Source of the DNA: Diphasiastrum complanatum
Taxonomy: Eukaryota; Streptophyta; Lycopodiopsida; Lycopodiales; Lycopodiaceae
Length of the DNA stretch: 64,000 bases
Assembly (NCBI GenBank): GCA_029204225.1
Contig: CM055113.1
Location: 9,696,364 to 9,760,363, forward strand
Reading direction: 5' to 3'
Shown: positions 53,901-61,260 of the stretch, piece after piece
Numbering within the stretch: the stretch's first letter is position 1
Layout of the letters: the number at the start of each line of letters is the position of its first letter
Notes under the pieces: model-generated
Seen by the model: the letters and a program-made list of their open reading frames with translations, nothing else
The model's database searches: none
What the model was told of the DNA's origin: nothing
Position numbers and translations under genes: made by a program

Positions 53901-54908
53901 TTTTGACGGTTCTTAAGACCGTTACAAAAGTCTATTCTTTACCTTGTCTAGCCACTTTAGGGGCGGGCTGGGACCCAAAACCAAGGCAAATTTATGCCAA
54001 TTTTTTCTAATAACCGGGTTTCACATGCCGGTTTTTTCCCAGTTTTGCGAATTTAAACTTCAATATTAGCCCGATTTTCCGTGCGAGTTTCCACCTGGAA
54101 ATGGGTACATGTGAACGCCCGGTTAGGTGGGGAACGGGGAACGCGTTCCCTGGTGACTATGGTTGCAATGCAGTGATTGGTTTCAAAACTATGTCAAATG
54201 TTTGACAGTCCCGTCCAGAGCTCTATCTCAATTAGGTGAACATGTTCTGAATTTTTGATTGACATAAAAACAATTCAAGCATACAGTGATGATTTCAGCA
54301 GTATATTCTAGTAGATGAGTATTATAGCTAGCTTTGCTTAACAAGCTCGGTTGGTAGAGTTGAGGTTGACAGCACTAGTTACAATGGAGTTGAGTGGTGG
54401 ATCGTTTATGTCCCACTATCCAGTTCTGTCTCAAGTTCTATTGTGTTACTCCAGCAATATTTCAGAACCTTTCTGACACCTCTTTTTTAAACTTTTAATT
54501 TCAGCTGTTAACTTTGTCAATGGCTGGTTATTGTAACCTCTATTTGTTGAGAAAAGTTCATATTGATTTGCACTTAAACTAAAAAGCTTTAGGTTTGTAG
54601 ATCTGAAGCTGTACCTGAGCCTATCCGTCAGATTCCATTCAGAATGTGCTCAGTAGTAACTTGATAATACTTACAAAAGAAGAGTGTCAAGCATAATGAG
54701 TGACTAGGTGGCCAGCGTCTTGTAGTCTTATGTGCAGTTAAAACTTTGTTCTCAAATGTCTCCTGGACATTCATTGCTATATCTTTATATATGAATTATG
54801 TGGATCTTTTTCAGCTACAATAACGCCAAGGTCAGACACCAACAAAGAGTTGGTGGTGAACTGGGACCTGGTCTTCATCTCCTTTCAGCTGCAGAAGCTG
54901 GTGCTCTG
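33913..54908 (+). CDS. FOLT1: Mitochondrial carrier family protein, folate/FAD-transporter type (5' four exons, gene runs off window)
   Basis: Six-helix membrane carrier of the SLC25 family, matching the plant folate transporter FOLT1/SLC25A32 group, which moves folate or FAD across an organelle inner membrane. Four exons (33913-34015, 34373-34446, 43948-44024, 54815-54908) join in one frame through GT-AG introns of 357, 9501 and 10790 bp, giving 116 codons. Visible features: 'TAGAVAGFATVVTLHPLDIV' (helix 1 ending in the P-x-D-x-V-R signature, residues ~10-29), 'RTRFQ', 'YKNTPHALYTIARSE' (matrix helix), 'GLRGLYAGLFPAILGSSLSW' (helix 2), and 'GPGLHLLSAAEAGAL' (start of helix 3). A family member has about 310 residues. 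The second and third carrier repeats are not in the remaining 9.1 kb, so intron 4 must exceed that length. The start is ATG 33913; an in-frame TAA lies just upstream at 33907. The subfamily assignment is from memory of the family, and substrate is inferred. Confidence 0.85.
34373..34446 (+). CDS. FOLT1: Carrier gene exon 2
   Basis: Acceptor TTTTGTGCAG, donor GAG|GTAGGA. The first two bases complete a Val codon with exon 1. It encodes 'SDGHTRLPKYKNTPHALYTI' and 'ARSE', the matrix loop after helix 1. It ends in phase 0. Confidence 0.88.
34811..34980. repeat. Nearly perfect 85-bp tandem duplication
   Basis: CATGCTAACAAGCTTACAATC starts at 34811 in the first copy, and the same block starts at 34896 in the second. 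I see one substitution (AAGCC/AAGCT) over the unit, so the duplication is recent. Confidence 0.93.
36110..37285 (-). mobile_element. LINE copy D: ORF1 and start of endonuclease, truncated
   Basis: On the minus strand this is the 5' part of the intronic LINE family. It opens directly at a (CT)n tract (37286-37340). The ORF1 pieces are in shifted frames: a Pro/Ser/Ala-rich N terminus, a coiled-coil-like segment ('QAKVTSLEQSIGTKQ', 'MIRELENKIKKQ'), then 'NIRVCGILDTQN' and 'RLDTAWKTTKD', which align with the ORF1 C-terminal domain of copy A. Near 36140-36200 the endonuclease start is seen as 'ETHEERGLPTFPGYRWDF', including the catalytic-type Glu. It stops there and lacks RT and the 3' end, which is unusual because LINE truncation is normally 5'. 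Confidence 0.82.
37286..37340. repeat. (GA)n tract at the 5' edge of LINE copy D
   Basis: About 27 GA dinucleotides, (CT)n in LINE orientation, directly upstream of the element's first bases. Confidence 0.95.
37554..38449 (+). repeat. Candidate Copia 5' LTR
   Basis: Starts TGTTGGAACT and ends CTATAACA, one base before a degenerate Met-tRNA-type PBS and a Copia gag. A TATA-like TCTATAAAT lies near 37754. The 3' third holds a 31-bp tandem repeat with the words GCATGTTGATTGCATGTCA (38281 and 38312). No second LTR was found, so the right half of the element is lost. Confidence 0.6.
38451..38462 (+). other. Degenerate Copia primer binding site
   Basis: TACTATAAGAGC matches TGGTATCAGAGC at 9 of 12 positions and lies between the LTR end and the gag ATG. 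Confidence 0.55.
38464..39320 (+). pseudogene. Copia gag (capsid with CCHC knuckle), one stop codon
   Basis: One frame from ATG 38464 to 39320, broken only by TGA at 38776-38778. Features in order: 'LDGSNYPAWRSKTRLIL' (~residues 14-30) and 'DMWDELA' before the stop, as in UBN2-type gag. After the stop come 'LTYLLRALPPSYIYMRPVL', a basic linker, and the zinc knuckle 'CNYCKKPGHTLDKC' (CX2CX4HX4C). It is from a different Copia lineage than element B. Protease, integrase and RT are absent downstream, so only the 5' part of an element remains. It is in the sense orientation inside carrier intron 2. Confidence 0.92.
39665..39724. repeat. Palindrome cluster with AAACGCGTTT cores (left)
   Basis: Contains the perfect 16-bp palindrome GAGAAACGCGTTTCTC (39677-39692), nested in GGGAGGA...TCCTCCC arms (39672-39678 and 39702-39708), and a further AAACGCGTTT at 39711-39720. 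Confidence 0.9.
40436..40494. repeat. Palindrome cluster with AAACGCGTTT cores (right)
   Basis: Contains the perfect 16-bp palindrome CTGAAACGCGTTTCAG (40440-40455) and a second AAACGCGTTT near 40481-40490, with CAGAAACGCGG words between. Confidence 0.9.
40840..42858 (+). mobile_element. LINE remnant P (sense strand): ORF1 end, endonuclease, zinc-knuckle end, RT missing
   Basis: Plus-strand relative of LINE copies A and B. At 40880-41257 it carries the ORF1 C-terminal domain ('LSHHCQGVERAWRTKKDND', 'IFLDDDLIYMQVEERRKAF'). At 41364-41990 there are degraded endonuclease blocks ('DILVFTKAHES', 'SMWIRLWGSSIGLDKDTYL', 'HSGGHSVVNFLM'). From about 42090 it jumps to the ORF2 C terminus ('LGVKLLYYRSYFLELDTIG') and a zinc-knuckle-like 'RICKICTLG'. 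Reverse transcriptase is absent. The 3' end (about 42771-42858) has two copies of AAGACATCAATAAAG followed by TTTCTTTCT, the family's tail. Many stops show it is the oldest copy. Confidence 0.8.
42771..42858 (+). repeat. Duplicated LINE 3' tail
   Basis: AAGACATCAATAAAG + (G/C)TTTCTTTCT occurs at 42771 and 42816 (period 45), the same tail word as at the ends of copies B and C. Confidence 0.75.
43948..44024 (+). CDS. FOLT1: Carrier gene exon 3
   Basis: Acceptor TGTATAGCAG, donor CTATT|GTAAGC. It encodes 25 codons 'GLRGLYAGLFPAILGSSLSW' + 'GLYFL' plus two bases, covering carrier helix 2. LINE copy A's tail begins only 55 bp past the donor. Confidence 0.9.
44079..44099. repeat. (GA)n tract at the 3' edge of LINE copy A
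   Basis: About ten GA dinucleotides, (CT)n in LINE orientation, between the element's tail and unique intron sequence. Confidence 0.9.
44122..44135 (-). other. LINE 3' terminal hairpin (copy A)
   Basis: ATGCCAAAAGGCAT in plus-strand reading, a 5-bp stem with an A4 loop. The same 14 bases occur at the 3' ends of copies B and C. Confidence 0.85.
44363..44965 (-). pseudogene. Degraded LINE ORF1 C-terminal piece downstream of RT (copy A)
   Basis: Frames at 44630-44965 and 44363-44572 read 'ENLQHHNQGMETTYQPKKD' and 'DTKIYLDEDLTFVHMQERKK'. These align with 'LSHHSEGLDRAWRTKRD' and 'GTLIFMDDDLTPILVADRKK' of ORF1 in the same element. So a second ORF1 copy lies 3' of RT, where the ORF2 C terminus should be. 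Confidence 0.75.
44866..45600 (-). pseudogene. LINE reverse transcriptase (copy A), endonuclease missing
   Basis: The reverse transcriptase primes at nicked target DNA and copies the element RNA. The longest frame (45389-44922, 155 codons) has 'ALHAIGQAGFRPGYTTSDHI', 'YCCFVDFRKAFNSVPQHLLI' with the catalytic Asp, and 'GGVKQGCPLSPTLFGLHID'. The Y-A-D-D box follows in another frame near 44880 ('LLYADDVV'). Upstream the minus strand reads 'KAKDIDDLQAELLKQA', which fuses directly with the end of ORF1. About 350 codons of endonuclease and linker present in copy B are therefore missing. GVKQGCPLSP rather than GLRQGDPLSP separates this family from common plant L1. Confidence 0.9.
45586..46698 (-). 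CDS. LINE ORF1 protein (copy A), uninterrupted, 370 aa
   Basis: Putative RNA-binding ORF1 protein of a LINE. ATG at 46698; open for 370 codons. Residues ~1-150 are Ser/Thr/Pro/Ala-rich and probably disordered. Residues ~150-235 form a predicted coiled coil ('EMGQLQTIIQSMAAEREIML', 'KIQELEEKIEQHKAETK'). Residues ~245-365 are a compact C-terminal domain with 'SLNIRVRGVEDTN', 'SHHSEGLDRAWRTKRDPSTL', 'FMDDDLTPILVADRKKAF' and 'GKRVIYRDG'. The coiled coil followed by an RNA-binding-type domain is the layout of L1-like ORF1 proteins. The stop comes where the frame runs into RT sequence after the endonuclease deletion. It is the only LINE ORF in the window without a stop. Confidence 0.85.
   Translation of the reverse strand: MLAHPSPPSLAGHDSSSLVPPSPSSLVPSLLTNSTDADSGSTNAASPISTISTSATDSPPLSTSAADPIIEIVPFSLSTSATESITVVSNSFATVSDAAQSPNDGTTAVTDGALRKVRESVLPTIHTPCPPPAHSSFLIPEIYTPAKSFEQYIFSYIEQIKNKSTSLRKEMGQLQTIIQSMAAEREIMLTRITSLEAAISKQGEPTKIQELEEKIEQHKAETKSWASLFKEDVKEGTPSFNRVISATISEERMREYKSLNIRVRGVEDTNDPMIEAASFLSSTLSHHSEGLDRAWRTKRDPSTLIVRFTNLEERRATLKLWAKLRGTLIFMDDDLTPILVADRKKAFSEAKALGKRVIYRDGKAKRPSTD
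46813..46860. repeat. (GA)n/(GAAA)n tract between LINE copies A and B
   Basis: In LINE orientation copy B ends AATAAAGG-TTTCTTTCTTTCTTTC, then (CT)n, then copy A begins GGGAGATGG. The tract therefore serves as the 3' tail of B and the 5' flank of A. Confidence 0.95.
46881..46894 (-). other. LINE 3' terminal hairpin (copy B)
   Basis: ATGCCAAAAGGCAT in plus-strand reading, 20 nt from the (TTTC)n tail, with TTTATTAATGTCTTTTCC between. Confidence 0.88.
47054..47851 (-). pseudogene. LINE ORF2 C-terminal region with zinc knuckle (copy B)
   Basis: Frame of 265 codons: 'LGVKPGYYWTHFIELDIAG', 'LRFTLGQLRVSSHQLAIETG', then the putative zinc knuckle 'CQLCSLEEVESEEHFIFRC' (CX2CX9HX4C, residues ~95-113). 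A C-terminal part with an Asp run and a basic, Arg-rich end follows. In LINEs this C-terminal Cys-His cluster contributes to RNA or DNA binding. It is joined to the RT frame by a frameshift near 47860. A homologous frame with the same knuckle is present in copy C. Confidence 0.88.
47852..49011 (-). pseudogene. LINE reverse transcriptase (copy B)
   Basis: RT core in one frame with a single stop at 48433. Motifs: 'MIPGNYRTIMIGHVLTKLYG', 'ALGQAGFRSHYSTTDHIFTL', 'YCCFVDFSKAFDSVPRSLLI' (catalytic Asp), 'GVKQGCSLSPVLFGLYIDEL', 'AILLYADDVVLVSPTREGLQ' (catalytic Y-A-D-D), then after the stop 'GLGVNTAKTKVMVFN', 'SSYTYLGILFSG' and 'ALYAAETWCTG'. The catalytic residues are all present. The motif set (VKQGC, TKVM, YLGIL) points to the RTE/Jockey side of LINE diversity rather than standard plant L1; this placement is inference. 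Confidence 0.93.
49054..50622 (-). pseudogene. LINE ORF1 stub fused to endonuclease and RT linker (copy B)
   Basis: 522 codons open. Residues ~1-50 are Pro/Ser/Leu-rich low complexity from the ORF1 N terminus. From ~50 the AP-type endonuclease begins without its first ~60 residues: 'GYRWDSMYKLETRSASGRGS', 'GGVACLYRES', 'IWIHIAGQDIGLDRDLFVAA', 'ILPTGDFNARTSS' (G-D-F-N-A block), 'HSGGHSVVDYLMGSP', and 'LSDHSFLSFAI' (S-D-H block). The N-terminal Asn/Glu metal-binding part is lost, so the nuclease should be inactive. A linker with 'MKSHKARDIEDLESELL' leads to RT. It ends at a single TGA (49054) that interrupts an otherwise continuous ORF2 frame. Confidence 0.9.
50897..50958. repeat. (GA)n tract at the 5' edge of LINE copy B
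   Basis: About 31 GA dinucleotides, (CT)n in LINE orientation, directly upstream of the leader CGATGGCTGC. Confidence 0.96.
51068..52010 (-). mobile_element. LINE copy C: 5'-truncated 3' end
   Basis: Minus-strand copy consisting of the ORF2 C terminus and 3' UTR only. The frame (to 51271) reads 'GTHQYIRRFLYRAYLERTW', 'LRFTLGQLRVSSHQLAIETG' and the zinc knuckle 'CQLCSLGEVESEEHLIFRC', then an acidic tail. The match to copy B begins at about 52010 ('KGTHQYIRRF'). Upstream codons are unrelated intron sequence, as expected from incomplete reverse transcription. It ends with the family hairpin (51101-51114), AATAAAG and CTTTCTTTCTT. It has one open frame and few lesions, so it is fairly young. Confidence 0.9.
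51101..51114 (-). other. LINE 3' terminal hairpin (copy C)
   Basis: ATGCCAAAAGGCAT in plus-strand reading, in the same position relative to the tail as in copy B. Confidence 0.88.
54137..54150. repeat. Perfect 14-bp palindrome GGGAACGCGTTCCC
   Basis: Perfectly self-complementary around ACGCGT, the same core as in the palindromes at 39.7 and 40.4 kb. Confidence 0.92.
54815..54908 (+). CDS. FOLT1: Carrier gene exon 4
   Basis: Acceptor GATCTTTTTCAG, donor GCTCTG|GTACTG. The first base completes a Phe codon with exon 3. It encodes 'YNNAKVRHQQRVGGELGPGL' and 'HLLSAAEAGAL', the loop after helix 2 and the start of helix 3. It ends in phase 0. Confidence 0.88.
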
Positions 54909-57397
54909 GTACTGCGCTCAATCACTGTAATCTGATGGATCTAACTTTTTTCAACCCTAGGCATTATGATATCAGTAAATTGGAAGCCAGTAATTGTTAA
55001 TACAGATCAAATAAAGCCTCGACAGTTTGAATCAGAAATGTTTGTTTCTAATGTATTGTTCCATACGTAAGGGGGGTTAAATATACTGAGCTAAAAAAAG
55101 CACACTTGAATTCATTGCTGATTTTAAAGTTCAAATCATGCGTAACATTATTAACACAGACTTATGGCAGCAGAACTTGATAATGGGCTTACAAATTGAA
55201 AGGTGATTTGACCTCAACATGCAATAATCAATTAAAGCAAGAGCTAAAGGATAAGTAATGTTGGTGACAATTGTCATCAGTTTTTCTTGGTTATTCACAT
55301 AATTTCTTTTTCAAACTGTTTTGCTTGAAAGGCTTCAAGTTCTTATTCTGTAAGTCTCATTATTCATTCACCTTGTGATTATCCTAGAAAAATAACACTT
55401 TTTGTATGTCCTAACTTTTCTTAATCAAATAATCTGGTTCTATGTAATTCACTTTTTGGTTATTGTTTCTGGGCATTTTTCTCATTCGAGACCATTCACA
55501 TTGTCTTTTTTGGCCATGAGTTTCGTGAGATTAGAGCAACATACTTTTGCAAAAAACAATTGCAATTATTTGTTTCATGTAATCTGCACGAAGTCTTAAT
55601 TATCAAGTTTACCATGCAGTATATTTTATCTTAAAGCTCTGTTCATTCCTGCTGTCTGACTAGCTACATGTAGCATGCATGAAGATACATGTTAATCTTC
55701 CTATAATGATGTGAAGTCAAATGTGTCGAGTCTCTTATCACATCATTTGAGGGAGGAGCAATAATATGATCTGGGCTATTTAATTTGATTTTCACCATAT
55801 ATACAACAATACCAAGATGAGTTAGCTTGGGTGTTTTTTGATACTAGAAGTGGCTCATGCTAGAAAGGCATATTTAAAAACAGATTATATTCGATCTCGA
55901 TTAAAGTTCTTTTCTGATCGTACATTTTCTCTGCAATGTAACTGTGTGAGCATGAAATGTTCTCCGTGCTATGGTTGCTAGTAGCTACTAGTATCAATAA
56001 ATAAGGGCTTTATTACAATTTTGTCATAAAGTTTTGAATGCCATTTAGCCGAATCACACATCCTCTAAAGCAAAAAGAGGCGTGCAAATATTAAGACCTC
56101 TACACCATACTCAATTAGTTTTTCCCTTGGAGACTTATCCATGCCAAAAGCATCTGTGATGACTTGATATATAAAGGTCCATAACTCATAAACCTCTTGT
56201 GCTGCCAAGGCATTGTCCCATTTTGTTGTCAAATTCTTTAGTCAAAAAACAAAGTTGAGCTCCTTAAAATCATTAGAAAGGGTTGACTTCTTTCCTGCTA
56301 GAGCTATATGAATTATTAGAAATGGTAAGCAACTTCCGCCCAAGATCCATGAAAGAAAAGAACTTGCTTGGTACCATATTAATAGTTAACATGAGCCTAA
56401 GGCCAAATTTAAGAAGTTTACCTTATCCATATCATGAGTGGAAAAAGTGATGAAAGGTTTTAGTCGTTAGAAATCTTGTATTTCAGGTAGATATGGCAGG
56501 CAATTGTCAGCCCTTTAAAAAGCATTGCTAAATGTAGCAGAAAGCCACCCAATTAACATGATTTGCGGTTGGCTTTTATGCACTAAATTTTTTTAATTTT
56601 CTGGTAAGTGGTAAAAGCTCTATGTAACAAGAATGATATTTTGGAAGTTAGAATTTTAGATAAGAAGGGAAGCCTAGAAAGAGAATTCACATTTTGGACT
56701 TAGAGTGAACAGTAATTTTATTATTTCAAAACAACTTTCTAACAGAGTGTTGATGTGGTACTACGAACTAACAATGTTGAGATTTGCACGTCAGTATATG
56801 GAGTTAAGAACATTCAACACATCCACAATAAATCATACATAAAAGGTATGGTAGAATTTCAAGCTACTAATTGATGATCAAATTCCTCAAGAAAAACAAC
56901 TCCCTTGTAGGCATGCTTACAATACTGAATTCTTTAACTCTAAGGCTTGATAATCAAAACTAGCAATGAGGACCTATCTAGGAGTGTGTTATTTTAGCCT
57001 CAGATTAGCTTTAGAGCCCACCTCTTGTGCTCCTTTCAGAAGGCTCCCTTGGGCTTAAGAACAATCAACTATACTTTGGGGATCCAATTTAATTGTTTGA
57101 GCCCCAAGTAATTTGTTAATGAACCATGTTTACTTACTCTTACCTCTCCTCTACCAACAAAAAGTATTATTCTGAATGTTTTCCAAATCGTAAGAGAATG
57201 AGTGTGAACATCTGTGCTTCAAAATGCAAAATCCGATCCAGGCAAAAGATTGTAAGACTCCTAATGGCACTATTGTACCTTGATGATCAACATCGTCACT
57301 CCAGTCTTTCCTTGTCATGTATCATGTATATGATGTATGACTAACCACATGCATGTACATCTACTGATGTCATTCTTCTTCCGCATATTCAGCACAG

Positions 57398-57797
57398 TTA
57401 TGTGACGCCTATCCGTTTTCCTCCATGACATTTAGTGAGCTCATCCAACTTTTTAAGCAGCTGCCTCAACTCATTTCGTTTTGTGAATTCTTCTACAACA
57501 TCTATCTTTTGCAGCACCTTTGTTGTGACCATTTGTGTGACACCTTTGACATCTTCCTTTAACGCAGCATGGTTTTTAGCATATGCGCACATTATTCTTC
57601 TTTTTGCAATATTCTATTCCACTGGCCATCTCATCATGTGAATGTTGTGGAGAAAAACAGAGTTGTGAGCAGCGTATTGGAGGTTTGACCAAAACTTTTG
57701 AGATTACAAATGCAAATTTTTGGATAGGAGGACCTACTTTATCTATCAATTGACACACAAAAACATGGTGAAAACTTTCATACTTGTGTCGATGCAA
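57398..57797 (-). other. Unrecognised charged frame, possible gene remnant
   Basis: Two overlapping minus-strand frames (57797-57576 and 57592-57398) could be one sequence with a frameshift. The second is charged and helix-like ('ALKEDVKGVTQMV', 'FTKRNELRQLLKKLDELTK'). I do not recognise it. Chance open frame or a decayed coding element are both possible. Confidence 0.2.
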
Positions 57798-58726
57798 GAG
57801 ACATAGCTTGTGATCAACATGTGTGTGTGAAAAGACCCAATACTATATTTGAAAGAATCCGGTAGCTAGCAATATTCCAAGGAATTACTGTTTCCACTTG
57901 ACCTTTTCAGAATCGGATGAATCAGCATGAATTGTGGTTCCCAGCTTATTACTTGTTTGTATAATTGATCTTTTTTACACTCAAAGAGGTGTTACTGAAT
58001 GCATCTTTATAAATATTCTTTAATGACCAGATCTTCTATATTTAATAAAAGAGCAAATACAATGATATATCATACTATTGATACTTAAAGCTTCCTTACA
58101 GAAAATGATATCTTTTATATTACACTTATATCTTATGAAGTAGATTCAGTAAGCCATGACATATGCTGAGTTTCTGGAGTCATTGTTGAGGAAGAAGCAA
58201 GTACTCAAAAATGTAAAATACTACTTTGTGATTCAAATCAAATCTTCCCAGACAAGTGGCTTTTCTGCTGAAATAGAATACCATCTGTTCAGATGTAACA
58301 TTCGTCTTACGACTGTTAATGTCTAACCTTAATACACAAAGGAGTGGAACTATTTAAAAGATTGCAATGAATATTGTAATTTATGATTTTTCGTTGATCG
58401 AAGATTGAACAATAAACTTTGAAGTGACCAAACATCCATCACACACCAATAAGTAGTAATTTGCAAGTAGTAAGTACATTGGATAAACATTTGAATAGAA
58501 ATTTAAAAGCTCCAACTTAAATTGAAAAGCAAAATCAAATAGCATCATAGCGAACAATGAACTATATAGTGAATAGTTGGTATCAAAATGTACACATCAC
58601 ATGACACATATGATATCAAAATGAGCTGAATCTTGAATCCTGATATCATGACTCATGAGTCAATTGTCATAATAATGTAGATGAAAAATTGACCTTGATT
58701 CTAGACTATGAACTATATCTAGGTCC

Positions 58727-58890
58727 TCCTAGAGGAGGGTGGCCCCATAGCCTCCTGCTCTTGTTCATGCTCATCATCATCATCATCATCATCCCCAGCC
58801 TCTAGGGCCTCATAAAACAGACACCCCTCACTCTCCTCTGTAAAGCTACTGAAGCTGCTCTTTGAATGCCACTGAGCAACCTAAGCTCAT
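58727..58890 (-). other. Acidic-tailed minus-strand coding remnant
   Basis: The minus strand reads 'SKSSFSSFTEESEGCLFYEA', then 'LEAG' and a seven-Asp run encoded by the (CAT)n tract, then 'EHEQEQEAMGPPSSRRT' and a stop. It looks like the C-terminal end of a protein, perhaps transposon-derived, but no domain is visible. Confidence 0.22.
58769..58793. repeat. (CAT)n microsatellite
   Basis: About eight CAT trinucleotides. Confidence 0.93.
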
Positions 58891-61104
58891 GATGCAGCTC
58901 GAGTCATAGTTCATGCATGCAAAAATTTGCAGCTATTAAAAAGTACCCAAGATTTCAAGACTCAGGAGGTAACCTAGATAGTAGATAGTAGATGGAGTAA
59001 GTACAATATTGATTGAAATACATGTAATCGATCATCAAGCAAGTGTACCTGATTGTGCAACAGACTCACGAAGCAAGATGGCATATATGTATGTCTTCCT
59101 CCTCTTGTGACCTAGGAAATGAGTGTCATCGATTCAAATTGACAAGGTTCAAACTTCAAACTTGAGACTAAACCATAAAATGGAAATGAAAGAAATTAGA
59201 ATGGCCAAGGGTTATAGTGTATACCTAGCGAGAGACTCAGCTCAGTACAATGATGAAGTTGCTCACCCAACCTATCCATAACTTGTCGAGAAGGCTGATG
59301 TTGAATCCCTCTCTATCTATGAGTCGTAGAATATTGTGTAGTGTCTACAACCCAACAACAATCGACCTTGCCTTGTGACAAGACTATATTTTGAAAGTTT
59401 TGGATCGAGACTCAGCCGACCCACTCCACTCTCTCCATAGGTTAGAAACAACCATTTACGTGAGGGTGTGGTGTACTTTCAGGACCTTCTCCAAGACTAT
59501 AAGTATGAATGCAAACCTAAATACAAAGGTTAAACAACCATCAATGCATCAAACTTTAAAGCAACATCCAAATAAGTAAGCTACTAAACCCTAAACCCCA
59601 ATGTCCATTGTCCAAACCCAAATTCTGGCATTGAGAATGAGACATCAAGAATCAATTTTCAAGAGTTGAATTCAAACTTCGTACCTCATGGGAGTAGGTC
59701 TCAAGATCTTTAAATTCTTAAACCCTCTATAAATTGCGAGGACCTTTGGTTTCTTGGTGACAAACCTCACCAAGAATTGTGTAGTATCAAGGACCTCTTT
59801 TTCCTGGGGAAGAGTTGGGCAAACGCAAAACTATGATGACAAATTAAAGATATGTAAATGAAAAGCAAAGACAAAATAGGTCCAAGGAGATACATGATTT
59901 TGAAAATTGAGGGCAAAAGCAATTTGCAAGTCAAGAGATGTAAAATCTTCAAAGTCCAATCTAGATGCAAAACTGTGGAATCTAAACAAAAGTTACTATC
60001 ATTATTACTAGGATATACTTGCTATGTCCTCAATCAATAGGTTGATGTTGTGTGGAGCTTTTGACTAGAAATGAGCAATGAACATTGAAATATACACGTG
60101 TCATGAACTTGTTACTCACCTAAAACGATGGTGCTAGGTGTCGATGTGTCAATGGCTCTCAAGGACATAGGCCCCACACGGGAAGACACTAAGATATTAA
60201 TGATGTGTCGCCTCCTGTTGTCACTTCAACCATTAGTCATGGTGGTGCACCCGAATTATTTCCATAATTCACGAACGAGCTCTAGTTCCTTCCGTACATC
60301 CCGAACCTCCATCATCAAATGTGGCACACGTAATGACTCCATGCTAGGTCCATGGTAGGTGGCCCCTATTGAGGCAACATTCGCTACCATTTCCCTCCAA
60401 CGAGAGTCTTTGCTAGATGGTAGGGGAGGTCACAAAGGTAGAACAATCTTTGGATAGACACAGTTGCCCCAGTCTTGTTGTCATCGCGAAATGATGGGTC
60501 ATAATACTCTCTACAGCCTTGCCACCTCTAGAAGTAGAGGAGCCAACTACATCTACATGTGTGTAGATGTGCCAGCATCTACCTCTGTTTGCCATTAAGT
60601 CGAGGTGCATGCATGCCTAGCTGAAGCAGTTGATCCTATTGCAAAAATATGCATTGGGCCACTCACGAGACAATAATTGCATGTCCATCTGTTTGTGCCT
60701 GAGCTACTAGATGTTGAAGAAATTGTGACATGCTCCCATCCGGGATCTCTAGATCTCACCATGACTATCTGACTATCTCTAGAGTCTAGTCTCTAACTCC
60801 TAAAAGATAACTCTAGTCTTGACTCTCTTCTAACTTCCAACTCCCCACTCCCAACTCCTAACTCTCCTATCTTCTAACTTTTAAGCTGTACATCTCTACT
60901 ACCTAACACTAGATTCACACCTCTATTGCCTAGGACTACCTCCTCTCCTATTCTCTCTCTTAATTCATATTCTTCATTTACCTAATATTACTAAATAGTA
61001 AATAACTCACTCCTCTTTCCTCCTCTCCCCTCTTTTCTCCTCCTTTCCCGTTTCCTTATCTCCTCTCGTTTTTCTCCTACTCTCTCTCTCTTCAAAATAG
61101 AGCA

Positions 61105-61260
61105 ATGGGTCAAACAACGAAGGATAGAAGGCTGACAATCCTTAATTGGTCAAGGGGATTTGAACCCCCTTGCCCAAACAAGGGTGAGCCATCCAGTAAC
61201 CAAGTTCCCACCATGAAGTGCACATCCTTGAAACCAAGGGCCTCGCTACCCAACTGTGTT
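61105..61260 (-). other. tRNA-like sequence, possible SINE head
   Basis: On the minus strand GGTTCAAATCC (61166-61156) matches the pol III B-box consensus and is enclosed by GGGG/CCCC, as in a T-arm. An A-box-like TGGTTACTGGATGG lies at 61202-61189, about 25 nt upstream. No full cloverleaf or anticodon arm could be drawn. A tRNA-derived SINE is possible; chance or a tRNA pseudogene is not excluded. Confidence 0.3.

Larger units (their letters stand above)
44025..54814 (+). other. Carrier gene intron 3 (10.8 kb)
   Basis: GTAAGC...TTTTTCAG. About 44.1-52.0 kb is three antisense copies of one LINE family separated by (CT)n tracts. 52011-54814 shows no recognisable element or gene, only a short CG palindrome at 54137-54150. 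Two open frames of 60-110 codons (52985-53352) have no domain character. Confidence 0.85.
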
